NCBI GenBank assembly: GCA_028868305.1
Contig: JAGWUS010000013.1
Span: 1-64,000, forward strand
Direction: 5' to 3'
Length of the DNA: 64,000 nt
From: Burkholderiales bacterium
Lineage (GTDB): Bacteria > Pseudomonadota > Gammaproteobacteria > Burkholderiales > Burkholderiaceae_C
Position numbers and translations under genes: made by a program. How positions within the stretch are numbered: the first letter of the stretch is position 1; the number at the start of each line of letters is the position of its first letter. The notes below the pieces were generated by a model, which saw only the letters and a program-made list of their open reading frames with translations, ran no database searches and was not told where the DNA came from. This document shows, in pieces, positions 46,710-55,783 of the stretch.

Positions 46710-48038
46710 TCAGAAGCAGGTAACGATGGCGTCACACACGGTGTAGTCCGCATCCACCACTGGCATCCAGCGCCATTTGTCAAAGGTGGTACAGGGGTGC
46801 GAAATACCCAGGCAGACCAGATCGCCCACCTTCAGCGCGTCAAAGCGGGGGCCAGCCCCACGCAGGTGTGTGTGCTGGTCATTGAGGGCAACGACCTTCC
46901 AGTCCGCCTCTGCGGGCTCTATCTGAAGCGGCAAATGGCTGACCTGACCACCTGCGCACACAGCCAGTGGCTGCGGCATCTCCCAGTCGTACGACATATC
47001 ACGTTTGCCCGCCGCCAGAATGACCAAACCGGGCTCGGGGCAGGACTGCACATTGACCCAAACCTCCATCGCTGCCTCCAACCCGTCACCGCAACCGGTG
47101 CGATGGGCCACCGCCAGCATCATGCGTTTGTAGGTGCCCTGGTCGTGCGTGACATAGCAACCCGAGTGCAACAAGCCCAGCACCGGGCGGCCCAGCACCA
47201 GTTTTAAACGCCGGGCTACCAGGTCAAAAATGGCCGAGCCCCCTGCGGTGAGGATAACCTCGTCACTGTCAAACAGGTTCTGTGCATCGCAGGCATGCGC
47301 CACGGCGCCCACCGTCTCCATCAGGCCTGCGGCATAGGGCACGTCCTTGTCAGTTTCTCCCGTTGCCGCCAGCCCCTCATAGCACTCCACACCCACCAGA
47401 CGCACCGCCGTGCTGGCGTGCAGTCGCTGCGCCAGCACAAGTGCCTGGGCTGCGGTGCGGCAACCGGTGCGACCACCCGCCACTCCGATTTCCAGCAACA
47501 CCTCAAAGGGCGCAACGGTCGGGTTCTGCTGCTGCCAGGCTTCAATCCGCTCCAGCTGCTGCAGTGAGTCCACCAGAAAAACTATCCGCAGCCCTGCATG
47601 GTCACGCCGCAGGGTAGCAATACCCTGCAGATCCACCGCGTTGAATACCTGGTTGGCAATCAGGCAGCGCTGCATGCCCGCTGCGATGCCGGCCTGCATC
47701 TGGGTAACGGTAGCAAAGGTCATACCCCAGGCACCGGCATCCAGCTGCATGCGGAACAGCTGGGGCGACATGGACGTTTTTCCGTGTGGCGCCAGGCCCA
47801 GACCCTGCGCCCGGGCAAAGCCCTGCATCCACCGCAGGTTGTGCGCCAGCACATCGCGCTTGATCACCGCCAGAGGCAGCGGAAGGTCACCGCGCAGCAC
47901 ATTCCATCCCTGTGCGCCCATCTGCGAGCGCCGCAATGGCGCGCTGTGGTGCGGGAAGCCCTTGAAACTGGCGTCGATTAGCGGGTCCAGCAGGTGCTGC
48001 ATCGCAGCCCGCTCAACCAATCGGCCAGACGACACCAT
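46710..48038 (-). CDS. PLP-dependent amino acid deaminase (D-serine dehydratase/D-threonine aldolase fold)
   Basis: A 442-residue fold-type III PLP enzyme. The alanine racemase-like barrel has LPLAVIKRDVLAHNL followed by LAPHGKTSMSPQLF, where the lysine of HGKT would bind PLP. The C-terminal D-serine dehydratase-like domain ends with the probable metal site HPCTTFDKW. Annotated relatives are called amino acid deaminases; substrate and chirality are uncertain. It overlaps the cyclo-ligase gene upstream by 26 bp. The first ATG (48038) has no ribosome site, and Met13 at 48002 is possible. Confidence 0.78.
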   Translation of the reverse strand: MVSSGRLVERAAMQHLLDPLIDASFKGFPHHSAPLRRSQMGAQGWNVLRGDLPLPLAVIKRDVLAHNLRWMQGFARAQGLGLAPHGKTSMSPQLFRMQLDAGAWGMTFATVTQMQAGIAAGMQRCLIANQVFNAVDLQGIATLRRDHAGLRIVFLVDSLQQLERIEAWQQQNPTVAPFEVLLEIGVAGGRTGCRTAAQALVLAQRLHASTAVRLVGVECYEGLAATGETDKDVPYAAGLMETVGAVAHACDAQNLFDSDEVILTAGGSAIFDLVARRLKLVLGRPVLGLLHSGCYVTHDQGTYKRMMLAVAHRTGCGDGLEAAMEVWVNVQSCPEPGLVILAAGKRDMSYDWEMPQPLAVCAGGQVSHLPLQIEPAEADWKVVALNDQHTHLRGAGPRFDALKVGDLVCLGISHPCTTFDKWRWMPVVDADYTVCDAIVTCF

Positions 48039-48615
48039 GGTCGTTCAGGATGGCATCCAGTGGCATGTCGTGGGGCTCGGGCTCAAAGTCTTCCACAAAG
48101 CCAGTACCAAAGGCCAGGCCCACCGTAAATGGTTTGGGCTGCAGCGACGCCATCATGCGATCGTAAAAGCCTCCGCCGTAGCCCAGGCGGTAGCCCCCAG
48201 GGCCATAGCCCACGCAGGGGGCAAACAGCAGCGTGGGCACGATCACCTCGGTGTCCTTGGGCTTGGGGATGCCATAGGCATCTTCTTCCATGGGACAGCC
48301 GGGGTACCAGGCATGAAAAATCATGGTCTTGTGCTCTTTGTTGACCACCGGCAGTCCAATTCGGCGCGGTTGGGGTTCGTCGAGCAATTCACCATCTTCC
48401 TTCCAGCGGTGCAGGGCTGGCAATGGGTCAAATTCGCCCTTGATGGGCCAGTAGGCGCCAATCACGGTATCGGGCCGACCAACCAGCCAGATGCGCATGA
48501 CGCGCTGCAAAAGGTCGGCGCGCTGTAGGCGGTCCGGCAGTTTCAGGCGTTGCTCAAGCAGTGCCTTGCGCAGTGCTTTCTTGTATGCCGACTTCAGATC
48601 GTCTGATTTGTCCAT
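48013..48615 (-). CDS. 5-formyltetrahydrofolate cyclo-ligase
   Basis: Converts 5-formyl-THF to 5,10-methenyl-THF with ATP, returning folate to the one-carbon pool. The 200 residues contain the family motif LGYGGGFYDRMM and the N-terminal KKALRKALLEQRLKL. A TAGGGA site precedes the ATG at 48615; a TTG five codons upstream is unlikely. Its first codons overlap the promoter region of the divergent transglycosylase, whose ATG is only 10 bp away. Confidence 0.92.
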   Translation of the reverse strand: MDKSDDLKSAYKKALRKALLEQRLKLPDRLQRADLLQRVMRIWLVGRPDTVIGAYWPIKGEFDPLPALHRWKEDGELLDEPQPRRIGLPVVNKEHKTMIFHAWYPGCPMEEDAYGIPKPKDTEVIVPTLLFAPCVGYGPGGYRLGYGGGFYDRMMASLQPKPFTVGLAFGTGFVEDFEPEPHDMPLDAILNDHGVVWPIG

Positions 48616-48624
48616 AATCCCTAC

Positions 48625-50625
48625 ATGCAATTTTCATCCATTCTGACATCGTTCGCCCTCTGCGGCGTTTTTGCGCTGTCTGCCTCCGCACCTGTTATGG
48701 CCCAAGGCCGCGACAATGCCCGCGCGGACGAAACCATTCTGGAAATGGCCCAGGCCTACAAACAGCGCGACCGCAAGCGGCTGAGCGCCCTGTTGCCGCA
48801 ACTGCGGGGCTACGTGCTGGAACCGTGGGCAGCTTACTGGGAGCTCTCGGCGCGCCTGGACGAAGCCAGTTCCAACGAAATACAGGATTTCATGGAGCGC
48901 TACACCGGCAGCTACCTGGAAGACCGCCTGCGCGCCGAGTGGCTGCTGCAACTGGGCCGCAAACGGGACTGGCAGGCTTTCAACCGCGAGTACCCAAAGT
49001 ACCGCATGAATGACGACAAGTCGGTGCGCTGCTATGCGCTGCTGGCGGAACACCTCAGCGGCGGCACCGATGTGAATGCAGCTGTTTACGACATCTGGCT
49101 AACCCTCAAGGACGCCGACGAGGGCTGTGCGGCAGCGGCAGAGCAACTGGTCAAGGACCACTCCACCCGCAAACAGCCGGTGTGGCTGCGTGCCCGCCTA
49201 GGCATGGAAAACGATCGCCTGCGCGTCGCCACGCAGGCCGTGGGCCTGCTCAACGACAGTTGGACCAGGACGGTCAATGCGATTTACCTCAACCCCGGCA
49301 AGTACCTCAATGACAAGCTCACCGCGGTGCGGCCGCAGACCCGCGAGTTCGTGTCGCTGGCGCTAATCCGCCAGGCCTATCTGGATCCGGCAGAAGCTGC
49401 CGCCGAAATGGAAAAATTGCGGTGGAAGACGCAGCTCACCCAGGAAGAACGCAACTGGATCTGGGGCGTCATTGGCAAGCGCGCCGCCATGAAGCAGTCG
49501 GACGAAGCGCTGCACTACTTTGCCAAAGGAGAATTCAAGCAGATGCACGAAGACCACCTGGCCTGGGCCGCACGCGCAGCGCTGCGCGCCGGCCGCTGGA
49601 ACCAGGTACGCGCAGCCATTGCGGCTATGCCCGAGACCCTGCGCAACGAGCCCACCTGGATCTACTGGCACGCCCGTGCCCTGCTGGCGCAGGCCAGCAA
49701 CGAAAGCGAACGCGCTGAGGCCCTGCGCCTGCTGGAGGGCATTGCCGGTGTGCGCGGCTTCTACGAACAACTGGCACTGGAAGAAACCGGACAGCGCATC
49801 GTCACGCCCGAAAAACCCGCACCGTTGACGCCGCAGGAAAAGGAGGCCGCCCGCCAGAATCCCGGACTCAACCGCGCGCTGTATGCCATCCGCATCGGCT
49901 TGCGGCCCGAAGGCGTGCGTGAGTGGAACTACACCACCAACCTGCATGTGCGCGGTGGCATGGACGACCGTGCCCTGCTGGCGGCAGCAGATCTGGCCTG
50001 CTCGGTCGAAGTGTGGGACCGCTGCATCAACACCAGCGACCGCACCAAAACCGTGGTGGACCTGGAGCAGCGCTACCCCATGCCATTTCGCGAAGCCGTG
50101 CTGGCCCGCGCCAAGAAAATTAATCTGGACCCCGCCTACGTCTACGGCCTGATCCGCCAGGAAAGCCGCTTCATCATGGACGCGCGCTCGCATGTGGGCG
50201 CTTCCGGGCTGATGCAGGTGATGCCTGCCACTGCCAGATGGACTGCCAAAAAAATCGGCCTAACAGACTTCCAGCCCCAGCGGATCACCGAACGCGACAC
50301 CAATATCGCCATCGGCACCGGCTACCTCAAACTAGTGCTCGACAACTTTGGCGGCTCCATGCCCATGGCTGCGGCGGCCTACAACGCCGGCCCCAGCCGG
50401 CCCCGCACCTGGCGCGGACAAATCGGCGCACCGACGGTAGAGGCTGCCATCTGGGCGGAAAATGTGCCATTCAATGAGACGCGCGACTATGTGAAAAAGG
50501 TGCTTGCCAACACTACTAACTACGCGGCACTCATCACTGGGCAACCGCAATCGCTCAAGGCGCGCCTGGGGCTGGTGGGGCCGCGAGATCCGGCGCTGCC
50601 GGATGCCGGGCTGGACCTGCCCTGA
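48625..50625 (+). CDS. slt: Soluble lytic murein transglycosylase (Slt70-like)
   Basis: A 666-residue periplasmic enzyme that cleaves peptidoglycan glycan strands to form anhydromuropeptides. A signal peptide (about 1-25, FALCGVFALSASAPVMAQG) is followed by a long alpha-superhelical region (about 30-480) and the lysozyme-like SLT domain (about 490-640). The catalytic Glu is in LIRQESRFIMDARSHVGASG, and the following GLMQVMPATARWTAKK and AAAYNAGPSRPRTW complete the signature. It is divergent from the cyclo-ligase gene. Confidence 0.94.
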   Translation: MQFSSILTSFALCGVFALSASAPVMAQGRDNARADETILEMAQAYKQRDRKRLSALLPQLRGYVLEPWAAYWELSARLDEASSNEIQDFMERYTGSYLEDRLRAEWLLQLGRKRDWQAFNREYPKYRMNDDKSVRCYALLAEHLSGGTDVNAAVYDIWLTLKDADEGCAAAAEQLVKDHSTRKQPVWLRARLGMENDRLRVATQAVGLLNDSWTRTVNAIYLNPGKYLNDKLTAVRPQTREFVSLALIRQAYLDPAEAAAEMEKLRWKTQLTQEERNWIWGVIGKRAAMKQSDEALHYFAKGEFKQMHEDHLAWAARAALRAGRWNQVRAAIAAMPETLRNEPTWIYWHARALLAQASNESERAEALRLLEGIAGVRGFYEQLALEETGQRIVTPEKPAPLTPQEKEAARQNPGLNRALYAIRIGLRPEGVREWNYTTNLHVRGGMDDRALLAAADLACSVEVWDRCINTSDRTKTVVDLEQRYPMPFREAVLARAKKINLDPAYVYGLIRQESRFIMDARSHVGASGLMQVMPATARWTAKKIGLTDFQPQRITERDTNIAIGTGYLKLVLDNFGGSMPMAAAAYNAGPSRPRTWRGQIGAPTVEAAIWAENVPFNETRDYVKKVLANTTNYAALITGQPQSLKARLGLVGPRDPALPDAGLDLP

Positions 50626-50677
50626 ACTGCAGGCGGCTCGGGTTGGCAGGGTAATTTGACAGGTCTTGGAGGTTTCC

Positions 50678-51361
50678 ATGCTCAAACTCTTTATTGGCAA
50701 CAAAAATTATTCGTCCTGGTCCATGCGCCCCTGGGTGCTGCTGACGCAAGCCGGCATTCCCTTTGAAGAAGTCAAGGTGCGCTTTGACTCCTTTGATGCC
50801 ACCTCCCACTTCAAGAAAACGCTCGCTGATGTCTCCCCCACCGGCAAGGTGCCAGCGCTGCAGGATGGCGCACTGGTGGTCTGGGACACGCTGGCGATTG
50901 CCGAATACGTGGCCGAGCAGTTCCCGGACAAACAGCTCTGGCCGGCCGACCGTATGGCCCGTGCCCGTGCGCGCAGCATCTGTGCCGAGATGCACAGCGG
51001 CTTTACCGGATTGCGCGGCAACTGCCCGATGAACATCGAGTCACACCTGCCCGAGATTGGCGCGCTGATCTGGCGTGACAAACCCGCGGTGCGCGCCGAT
51101 CTGGAGCGCATCATCACCATGTGGACTGCGCTGTTGCAGGAGCACCAGGGTCCGATGCTGTTTGGCGCTTTCAGCGTGGCAGACGCCTACTTTGCCCCCG
51201 TGTGCATGCGCATACAGACTTATGCGCTGCCAGTGCCTGCGGTGGTGCAGGCCTATATCGATCGGGTCTGCGCCTTGCCGGCAGTGCAAGCGTGGGTGAA
51301 GGATGCACTGGCCGAGAGAGACTTCCTCGACTTTGAAGAGCCCTATCGGCTCAAGCGCTAA
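50678..51361 (+). CDS. Glutathione S-transferase
   Basis: A 227-residue GST. The N-terminal thioredoxin-like domain has NKNYSSWSMRPWVLLTQAG and the glutathione-contact motif PTGKVPALQDG; the C-terminal helical domain has MHSGFTGLRGNCPM. The sequence is close to the bacterial YfcF-like/beta class. A GGAGG site (50668-50672) fixes the start at 50678. The stop is 4 bp before the cca start. Confidence 0.9.
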   Translation: MLKLFIGNKNYSSWSMRPWVLLTQAGIPFEEVKVRFDSFDATSHFKKTLADVSPTGKVPALQDGALVVWDTLAIAEYVAEQFPDKQLWPADRMARARARSICAEMHSGFTGLRGNCPMNIESHLPEIGALIWRDKPAVRADLERIITMWTALLQEHQGPMLFGAFSVADAYFAPVCMRIQTYALPVPAVVQAYIDRVCALPAVQAWVKDALAERDFLDFEEPYRLKR

Positions 51362-51365
51362 GACG

Positions 51366-52622
51366 ATGAAAACCTACCTGGTCGGCGGTGCGGTACGCGA
51401 TGCCCTGATGGGTCTGCGCAACCAGGACCACGATTGGGTGGTGGTAGGCGCCACACCGCAGCAGATGCTGGACCTGGGTTATGTGGCCGTTGGCCAGGAC
51501 TTTCCGGTGTTTCTGCATCCCAGGACCAAAGAGGAATACGCGCTGGCGCGCACTGAGCGCAAGACCGCCCCCGGCTACCGCGGCTTTGCAGTGCACTCGG
51601 CGCCCCATGTGACGTTGGAAGAAGACCTGGGTCGCCGCGATCTCACTATCAATTCCATAGCTGTTTCTGCAGATTGCATGCGGGTTGACGGCACTTTTGA
51701 CGCCAAAGATCTGTGTGACCCGTTTCATGGCCAGCGCGACATTGCGAACAAGGTACTACGCCATACCACACCCGCCTTCCAGGAAGACCCGGTGCGCATC
51801 CTGCGCCTGGCCCGTTTTGCCGCACGCTTTACCGACTTCACGGTAGCGCCGGAAACCATGTCACTGATGTGCGACATGGTGGCCCACGGCGAGGTCGATC
51901 ACCTGGTGGCCGAGCGTGTCTGGCAGGAACTGTCGCGCGGATTGATGGAAGCTCGTCCCTCACGCATGTTCGATGTATTGCGTGACTGTGGCGCCCTGGC
52001 GCGTTTGCTGCCGGAACTCGACCGGCTCTGGGGTATTCCTCAATCGGTCGAACACCACCCGGAGGTGGACACCGGCGTGCATGTGATGCTGGTGGTGGAC
52101 ATGGCGGCGCAGCTGAACGCCCCATTGGCTGTGCGCTTTGCTGCCCTGACCCATGACCTGGGCAAGGGCACAACCACACCCGATCTGCTTCCGCGCCACA
52201 TCGGACATGAAGAGCGCAGTGTGCGGCTGCTCAAGGGCCTGTGCGCGCGGCTGCGCATACCCACGGAATGCCACGAGCTGGCGCAGGTTGTGGCCTGCGA
52301 GCACGGCCATATCCACCGCTCAGGGGACCTGAGCCCGCATGCCACCCTGCGCCTGCTGGAGCGGTGCGATGCGATCCGTAAACCCGAACGCTTTGCCGAT
52401 ATTCTGCTGGCCTGCGAATGCGACAGCCGCGGACGTCTGGGGCTGCAGGCCACCCCCTATCCCCAGGCACAGCGGCTGGCCCACGCACTGCGCCTGGCGC
52501 TTTTGGTCTCCACGCAGGCCATCGCCGAAGAAGCGATGGCCTCTGGGCTCAAGGGCCCAAAGATCGGCGCCCTGATCCACGATGCCCGGGCTGCCGCCAT
52601 CGCCCACGAAGTATGCTCCTGA
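51366..52622 (+). CDS. cca: Multifunctional CCA tRNA nucleotidyltransferase
   Basis: Adds the 3' CCA to tRNAs and carries an HD phosphohydrolase domain. The 418 residues have the class II nucleotidyltransferase motif GGAVRDALMG and DHDWVVVG, the RRDLTINSIA motif at 90-99, the ERVWQELSRGL region and the HD motif FAALTHDLGKG. Residues 94-111 coincide with a 54-bp repeat copy, and the segment after RRDLTINSIA is about 10 residues longer than in E. coli Cca before the conserved DPFHGQRDI. The start at 51366 lies 4 bp after the GST stop; the regulator gene follows. Confidence 0.95.
   Translation: MKTYLVGGAVRDALMGLRNQDHDWVVVGATPQQMLDLGYVAVGQDFPVFLHPRTKEEYALARTERKTAPGYRGFAVHSAPHVTLEEDLGRRDLTINSIAVSADCMRVDGTFDAKDLCDPFHGQRDIANKVLRHTTPAFQEDPVRILRLARFAARFTDFTVAPETMSLMCDMVAHGEVDHLVAERVWQELSRGLMEARPSRMFDVLRDCGALARLLPELDRLWGIPQSVEHHPEVDTGVHVMLVVDMAAQLNAPLAVRFAALTHDLGKGTTTPDLLPRHIGHEERSVRLLKGLCARLRIPTECHELAQVVACEHGHIHRSGDLSPHATLRLLERCDAIRKPERFADILLACECDSRGRLGLQATPYPQAQRLAHALRLALLVSTQAIAEEAMASGLKGPKIGALIHDARAAAIAHEVCS
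51645..51698 (+). repeat. 54-bp palindrome-headed element, copy 7 (inside cca)
   Basis: Core ACTAT-N7-ATAGC (51645-51661), arm with TGCA, GGGTT at 38-42 and the end CTTTT. It begins exactly on a codon and encodes residues 94-111. Its core also spells the conserved Cca segment TINSIA, so part of the match may be native. Confidence 0.72.
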
Positions 52623-52623
52623 C

Positions 52624-53325
52624 ATGTCCCATTTACTGATCGTTGAAGACGACGAATTGCTGCGCGATGGCCTGTGCGCACAGCTCACCCATGCCGGCCA
52701 CAACGTCAGCAGCGCCAGCGACGGCGCACAAGCACAAGCCCTGCTGGAAAGCACACGGTTTGATGCCGTGATCCTGGACCTGGGGCTACCCGTGGTGGAC
52801 GGCGTGGCGGTGCTGAAATGGATACGCCAGCGACTCGCCGCACTGCCGGTGCTGGTGCTGACCGCGCGGGACGGCATTGACGACCGGGTGCAGGGCCTCA
52901 ACGCTGGGGCCGATGACTACCTCACCAAGCCCTTTGACATGGCCGAGTTGCAAGCTCGCCTGCAGGCCATGCTCAGGCGGTCACGCATGCCGGCCTTCGG
53001 CGGCTCGCTGGAAGTGCTGGGCGCGACCAGCCGGCGTCTGCGGGTCGACCCCCATCTGCCGCTGGCCTGGCTGGACGATGACTCCATTGAACTCACCCAC
53101 CGCGAATGGTCCCTGCTATCGCTGCTGGTGAGCAATCTGGGGCAGGTGGTGGGCCGCGAAGATGTACTGGCCGTATGGCAATCGGAGCCGCTGGAGAGCG
53201 GAACCGGTGGCTCCAATGCGCTGGAAGTCTATGTACACCGCCTGCGTCGCAAACTGCAGGATTCAGGGCTCGCCATCCGCAATGTGCGGGGGCTGGGCTA
53301 CATGCTGGAGCTGACCACCGCATGA
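52624..53325 (+). CDS. OmpR-family response regulator
   Basis: A 233-residue response regulator with Asp52 as phosphoacceptor (AVILDLGLPVVDG), an ED pair at 8-9 and the lysine in LTKPFDMAEL. The C-terminal winged helix has THREWSLLSLLVSNLGQ and EVYVHRLRRKLQ. An insert (SRMPAFGGSLEVLG) separates the domains. The start at 52624 is 1 bp after the cca stop, so it is probably read with cca; the stop overlaps the kinase's ATG by 4 bp. The TctD/QseB-like type often controls transport genes, but no target is evident. Confidence 0.9.
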   Translation: MSHLLIVEDDELLRDGLCAQLTHAGHNVSSASDGAQAQALLESTRFDAVILDLGLPVVDGVAVLKWIRQRLAALPVLVLTARDGIDDRVQGLNAGADDYLTKPFDMAELQARLQAMLRRSRMPAFGGSLEVLGATSRRLRVDPHLPLAWLDDDSIELTHREWSLLSLLVSNLGQVVGREDVLAVWQSEPLESGTGGSNALEVYVHRLRRKLQDSGLAIRNVRGLGYMLELTTA

Positions 53326-54698
53326 GTGAAGCAGCCGGCTTCTCTCTCAAGCGCCAGTTGCTGCTATGGCTCCTGCTTCCCCAGCTTGTGCTGTGGCTCA
53401 TGGGGGGTGTGCTGGCATTTCGCGTCGCCATGACCTACGCAGAAAAGGCAATTGACCAGTCCCTGACCCAATCCGTTCGCGCGCTGGCACGCCAGGTCAA
53501 GCCTTTTGGTTCGGGTCTGCTCGTGGATTTCCCAAAGGCCGCCCAGGATGTGCTGGAGCAGGACCCCAAGGACCGCCTGTCCTACATGGTTTCATCACCG
53601 CCAGGAAGCTTCCTGCTTGGCAACGACCGAATCCCCGGCCCCGCAGACATCCAGATCGCACCGAGCAATGAACCCATGCTCTACAACGTGGAGTTCGATG
53701 GCAAGCCCATGCGGGTGGCTACCATGGACGTGAGCTTTGGTGATGGCCCCACGCAACAGGTGATGCGGGTGCAGGTGGCCAAGAGTCTGGCGGTGCAACA
53801 GGCCATTGCGCGCGAACTGGTGCGCGATGTGCTGTTCCCGCTGCTGCTTCTGGGGGTGGTGCTGAGTTTTTTAGTGTATGCCGGCATCGGGCGTGGCCTG
53901 GCGCCTTTGCAACGGCTGGAGGCCCAGCTGGCCCACCGCAATGCAGAGGCGCTCTCCCCTATTGAAATGACGCAGGCCCCCGAAGAAGTGCATTCCTTGG
54001 CCACTGCGCTCAACCAGTTGCTGACCACCCTGCGGCGCAGCCTGAGCCAGGAAAAGCGCTTTCTCAACGATGCCGCACATCAGTTGCGCACACCCCTGGC
54101 TGGCCTGATCAGCCAGACCGAACTGGCCATGCAGGAAAAAGAACCCCAGGCGCTGCAGCAGCGCCTGACAAAAGTCCATACCGGTGCGCAACGCAGCGCA
54201 CATCTGGTGCACCAGTTGCTGTCCCTGGCCCGCACCGAAGCTGAGGTCGCCCTGCAATCGGTGGACGTGGCCGCACTGGCGCGCGAGGTGGCCCGGGAGT
54301 GGACCCCCCGTGCTTTGGCCGCAGACATCGACCTGGGTTTTGAGGGGGAAGATGCACTGACGGTGCGCTCGGACAGGCTCCTGCTGCGTGAGGCCTTGAG
54401 CAACCTGATTGACAACGCCATTCGCTATGCCGGGCGTGGTACTGCCGTGACACTACGTGCATTGCAGCGTGACGGACAGTGCGTACTGGAAGTGGAAGAC
54501 AACGGCCCCGGCCTGAGCGAATCCGACCTGCAGCATGTGTTTGAGCGCTTCTGGCGAGCCAGTGACCTGCCGGGAGGTTGCGGCCTGGGCCTGGCCATTG
54601 TGGCTGAGATCGCCCAACGCCACGGTGGTCAGGCAGTGGCACGCAGTGCGCTGCAGCAGGGGCTGATCATCAGCCTGCAACTGCCGCTGCGCGCCTGA
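53322..54698 (+). CDS. Sensor histidine kinase (TctE/QseC-like)
   Basis: A 458-residue inner-membrane kinase. The first helix (about 10-32, RQLLLWLLLPQLVLWLMGGVL) and a second (about 165-187, LFPLLLLGVVLSFLVYAGI) flank a periplasmic domain of about 130 residues. The phosphoacceptor is in NDAAHQLRTPLAGL, the N box is NLIDNAIRYAG, and the G boxes are EDNGPGLSESD and GCGLGLAIV. It overlaps the regulator by 4 bp and ends 8 bp before the convergent sugar ATPase gene. Confidence 0.92.
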   Translation: MSEAAGFSLKRQLLLWLLLPQLVLWLMGGVLAFRVAMTYAEKAIDQSLTQSVRALARQVKPFGSGLLVDFPKAAQDVLEQDPKDRLSYMVSSPPGSFLLGNDRIPGPADIQIAPSNEPMLYNVEFDGKPMRVATMDVSFGDGPTQQVMRVQVAKSLAVQQAIARELVRDVLFPLLLLGVVLSFLVYAGIGRGLAPLQRLEAQLAHRNAEALSPIEMTQAPEEVHSLATALNQLLTTLRRSLSQEKRFLNDAAHQLRTPLAGLISQTELAMQEKEPQALQQRLTKVHTGAQRSAHLVHQLLSLARTEAEVALQSVDVAALAREVAREWTPRALAADIDLGFEGEDALTVRSDRLLLREALSNLIDNAIRYAGRGTAVTLRALQRDGQCVLEVEDNGPGLSESDLQHVFERFWRASDLPGGCGLGLAIVAEIAQRHGGQAVARSALQQGLIISLQLPLRA

Positions 54699-54705
54699 TC
54701 AGGCG

Positions 54706-55779
54706 CTAGAGCCCGACCCGCAGCCCTGTAGCCTTATCGAACCAGTTGTTGTGGCGGCTGCTGACCGTCATGCCCACATTGGCGCCAATGGCCAGTTTGG
54801 TGTTGGCTGGCGCACGCACCGTGATCATGCCAGCGCTGGTCTTGACTACGACATAGGTATCGGCCCCCGTAGGCTCTACCAACACCACTTCGCCACGCCA
54901 AGCCGCATCGTCGGCCAGATGGATGTGTTCTGGGCGCTGGCCCAGAACCACTTCGCGGCCTGCGGGCGTGGGCAAGTCCAGGCTGCCGCCGGCAAACACG
55001 AACTTGCCCTGCTCGCCCGCGCCTTCAGCCCGTCCCTCGATGAAGTTCATCATCGGCGAACCGATGAAGCCCGCCACATAGGTATTGACCGGGGTGCGGT
55101 AGATTTCGTCGGGTGTGCCGATCTGCTGCAGGATGCCGTCCTTCATCACGGCAATGCGGCTGCCCAGCGTCATCGCCTCGATCTGGTCATGCGTGACATA
55201 CACACTGGTGATGCCTGACACATGGTGCAGGCGCTTGATCTCGGCGCGCATTTCCACGCGCAGCTTGGCGTCCAGGTTGGACAGCGGCTCGTCAAACAGG
55301 AACAGTCGGGGGTCACGCGCCAGAGCCCGTCCCATGGCGACACGCTGGCGCTGGCCACCGGAGAGCTGCGAGGGACGACGGTCTAGCAGGTTCTCGATCT
55401 GCAGCATCGCGGCCACTTCGTGGATGCGTTTGGTGCGTATCTCAAGTGGCACCTTGCGCATTTCCAGTGCAAAGCCGATATTGTCTGCCACTGTCATGGT
55501 GGGGTAAAGCGCATAACTCTGGAACACCATGGCAATATCGCGCTGCGCCGGTGCCACGCCGATCACATCGCGTCCGCCTATGCGCAGCGCACCTTCGCTC
55601 GGCTCCTCCAGGCCAGCAATGATGTTGAGCAGGGTGGACTTGCCGCAGCCCGATGGGCCCACTAAGATCAGGAACTCGCCGGGGTCGACCGTGATGTCGA
55701 TTTTTTTGAGTACCTCAACGGCGGCAGCACCTTTGCCAAAGACCTTGCGGATGCCTGCGATTTCAAGAGAAGAAGCCAT
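54706..55779 (-). CDS. Sugar ABC transporter ATPase (MalK/UgpC type)
   Basis: A 357-residue ATPase of the CUT1 family. Walker A is GPSGCGKST, signature LSGGQRQRVAMGRAL, Walker B LFLFDEPLSNLD, and the C-terminal regulatory OB-fold region contains LGQRPEHIHLADD. It drives uptake through the two permeases upstream (4-bp gap). As MalK-type ATPases can be shared, it may serve other importers. Confidence 0.93.
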   Translation of the reverse strand: MASSLEIAGIRKVFGKGAAAVEVLKKIDITVDPGEFLILVGPSGCGKSTLLNIIAGLEEPSEGALRIGGRDVIGVAPAQRDIAMVFQSYALYPTMTVADNIGFALEMRKVPLEIRTKRIHEVAAMLQIENLLDRRPSQLSGGQRQRVAMGRALARDPRLFLFDEPLSNLDAKLRVEMRAEIKRLHHVSGITSVYVTHDQIEAMTLGSRIAVMKDGILQQIGTPDEIYRTPVNTYVAGFIGSPMMNFIEGRAEGAGEQGKFVFAGGSLDLPTPAGREVVLGQRPEHIHLADDAAWRGEVVLVEPTGADTYVVVKTSAGMITVRAPANTKLAIGANVGMTVSSRHNNWFDKATGLRVGL

Positions 55780-55783
55780 TCGT

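Noticed and set aside
54699..54740. CAGGCGCTAGAGCCC near the end of the second kinase gene as an element fragment
   Set aside because: Only about 15 bp are similar to one copy's arm and the core is missing.
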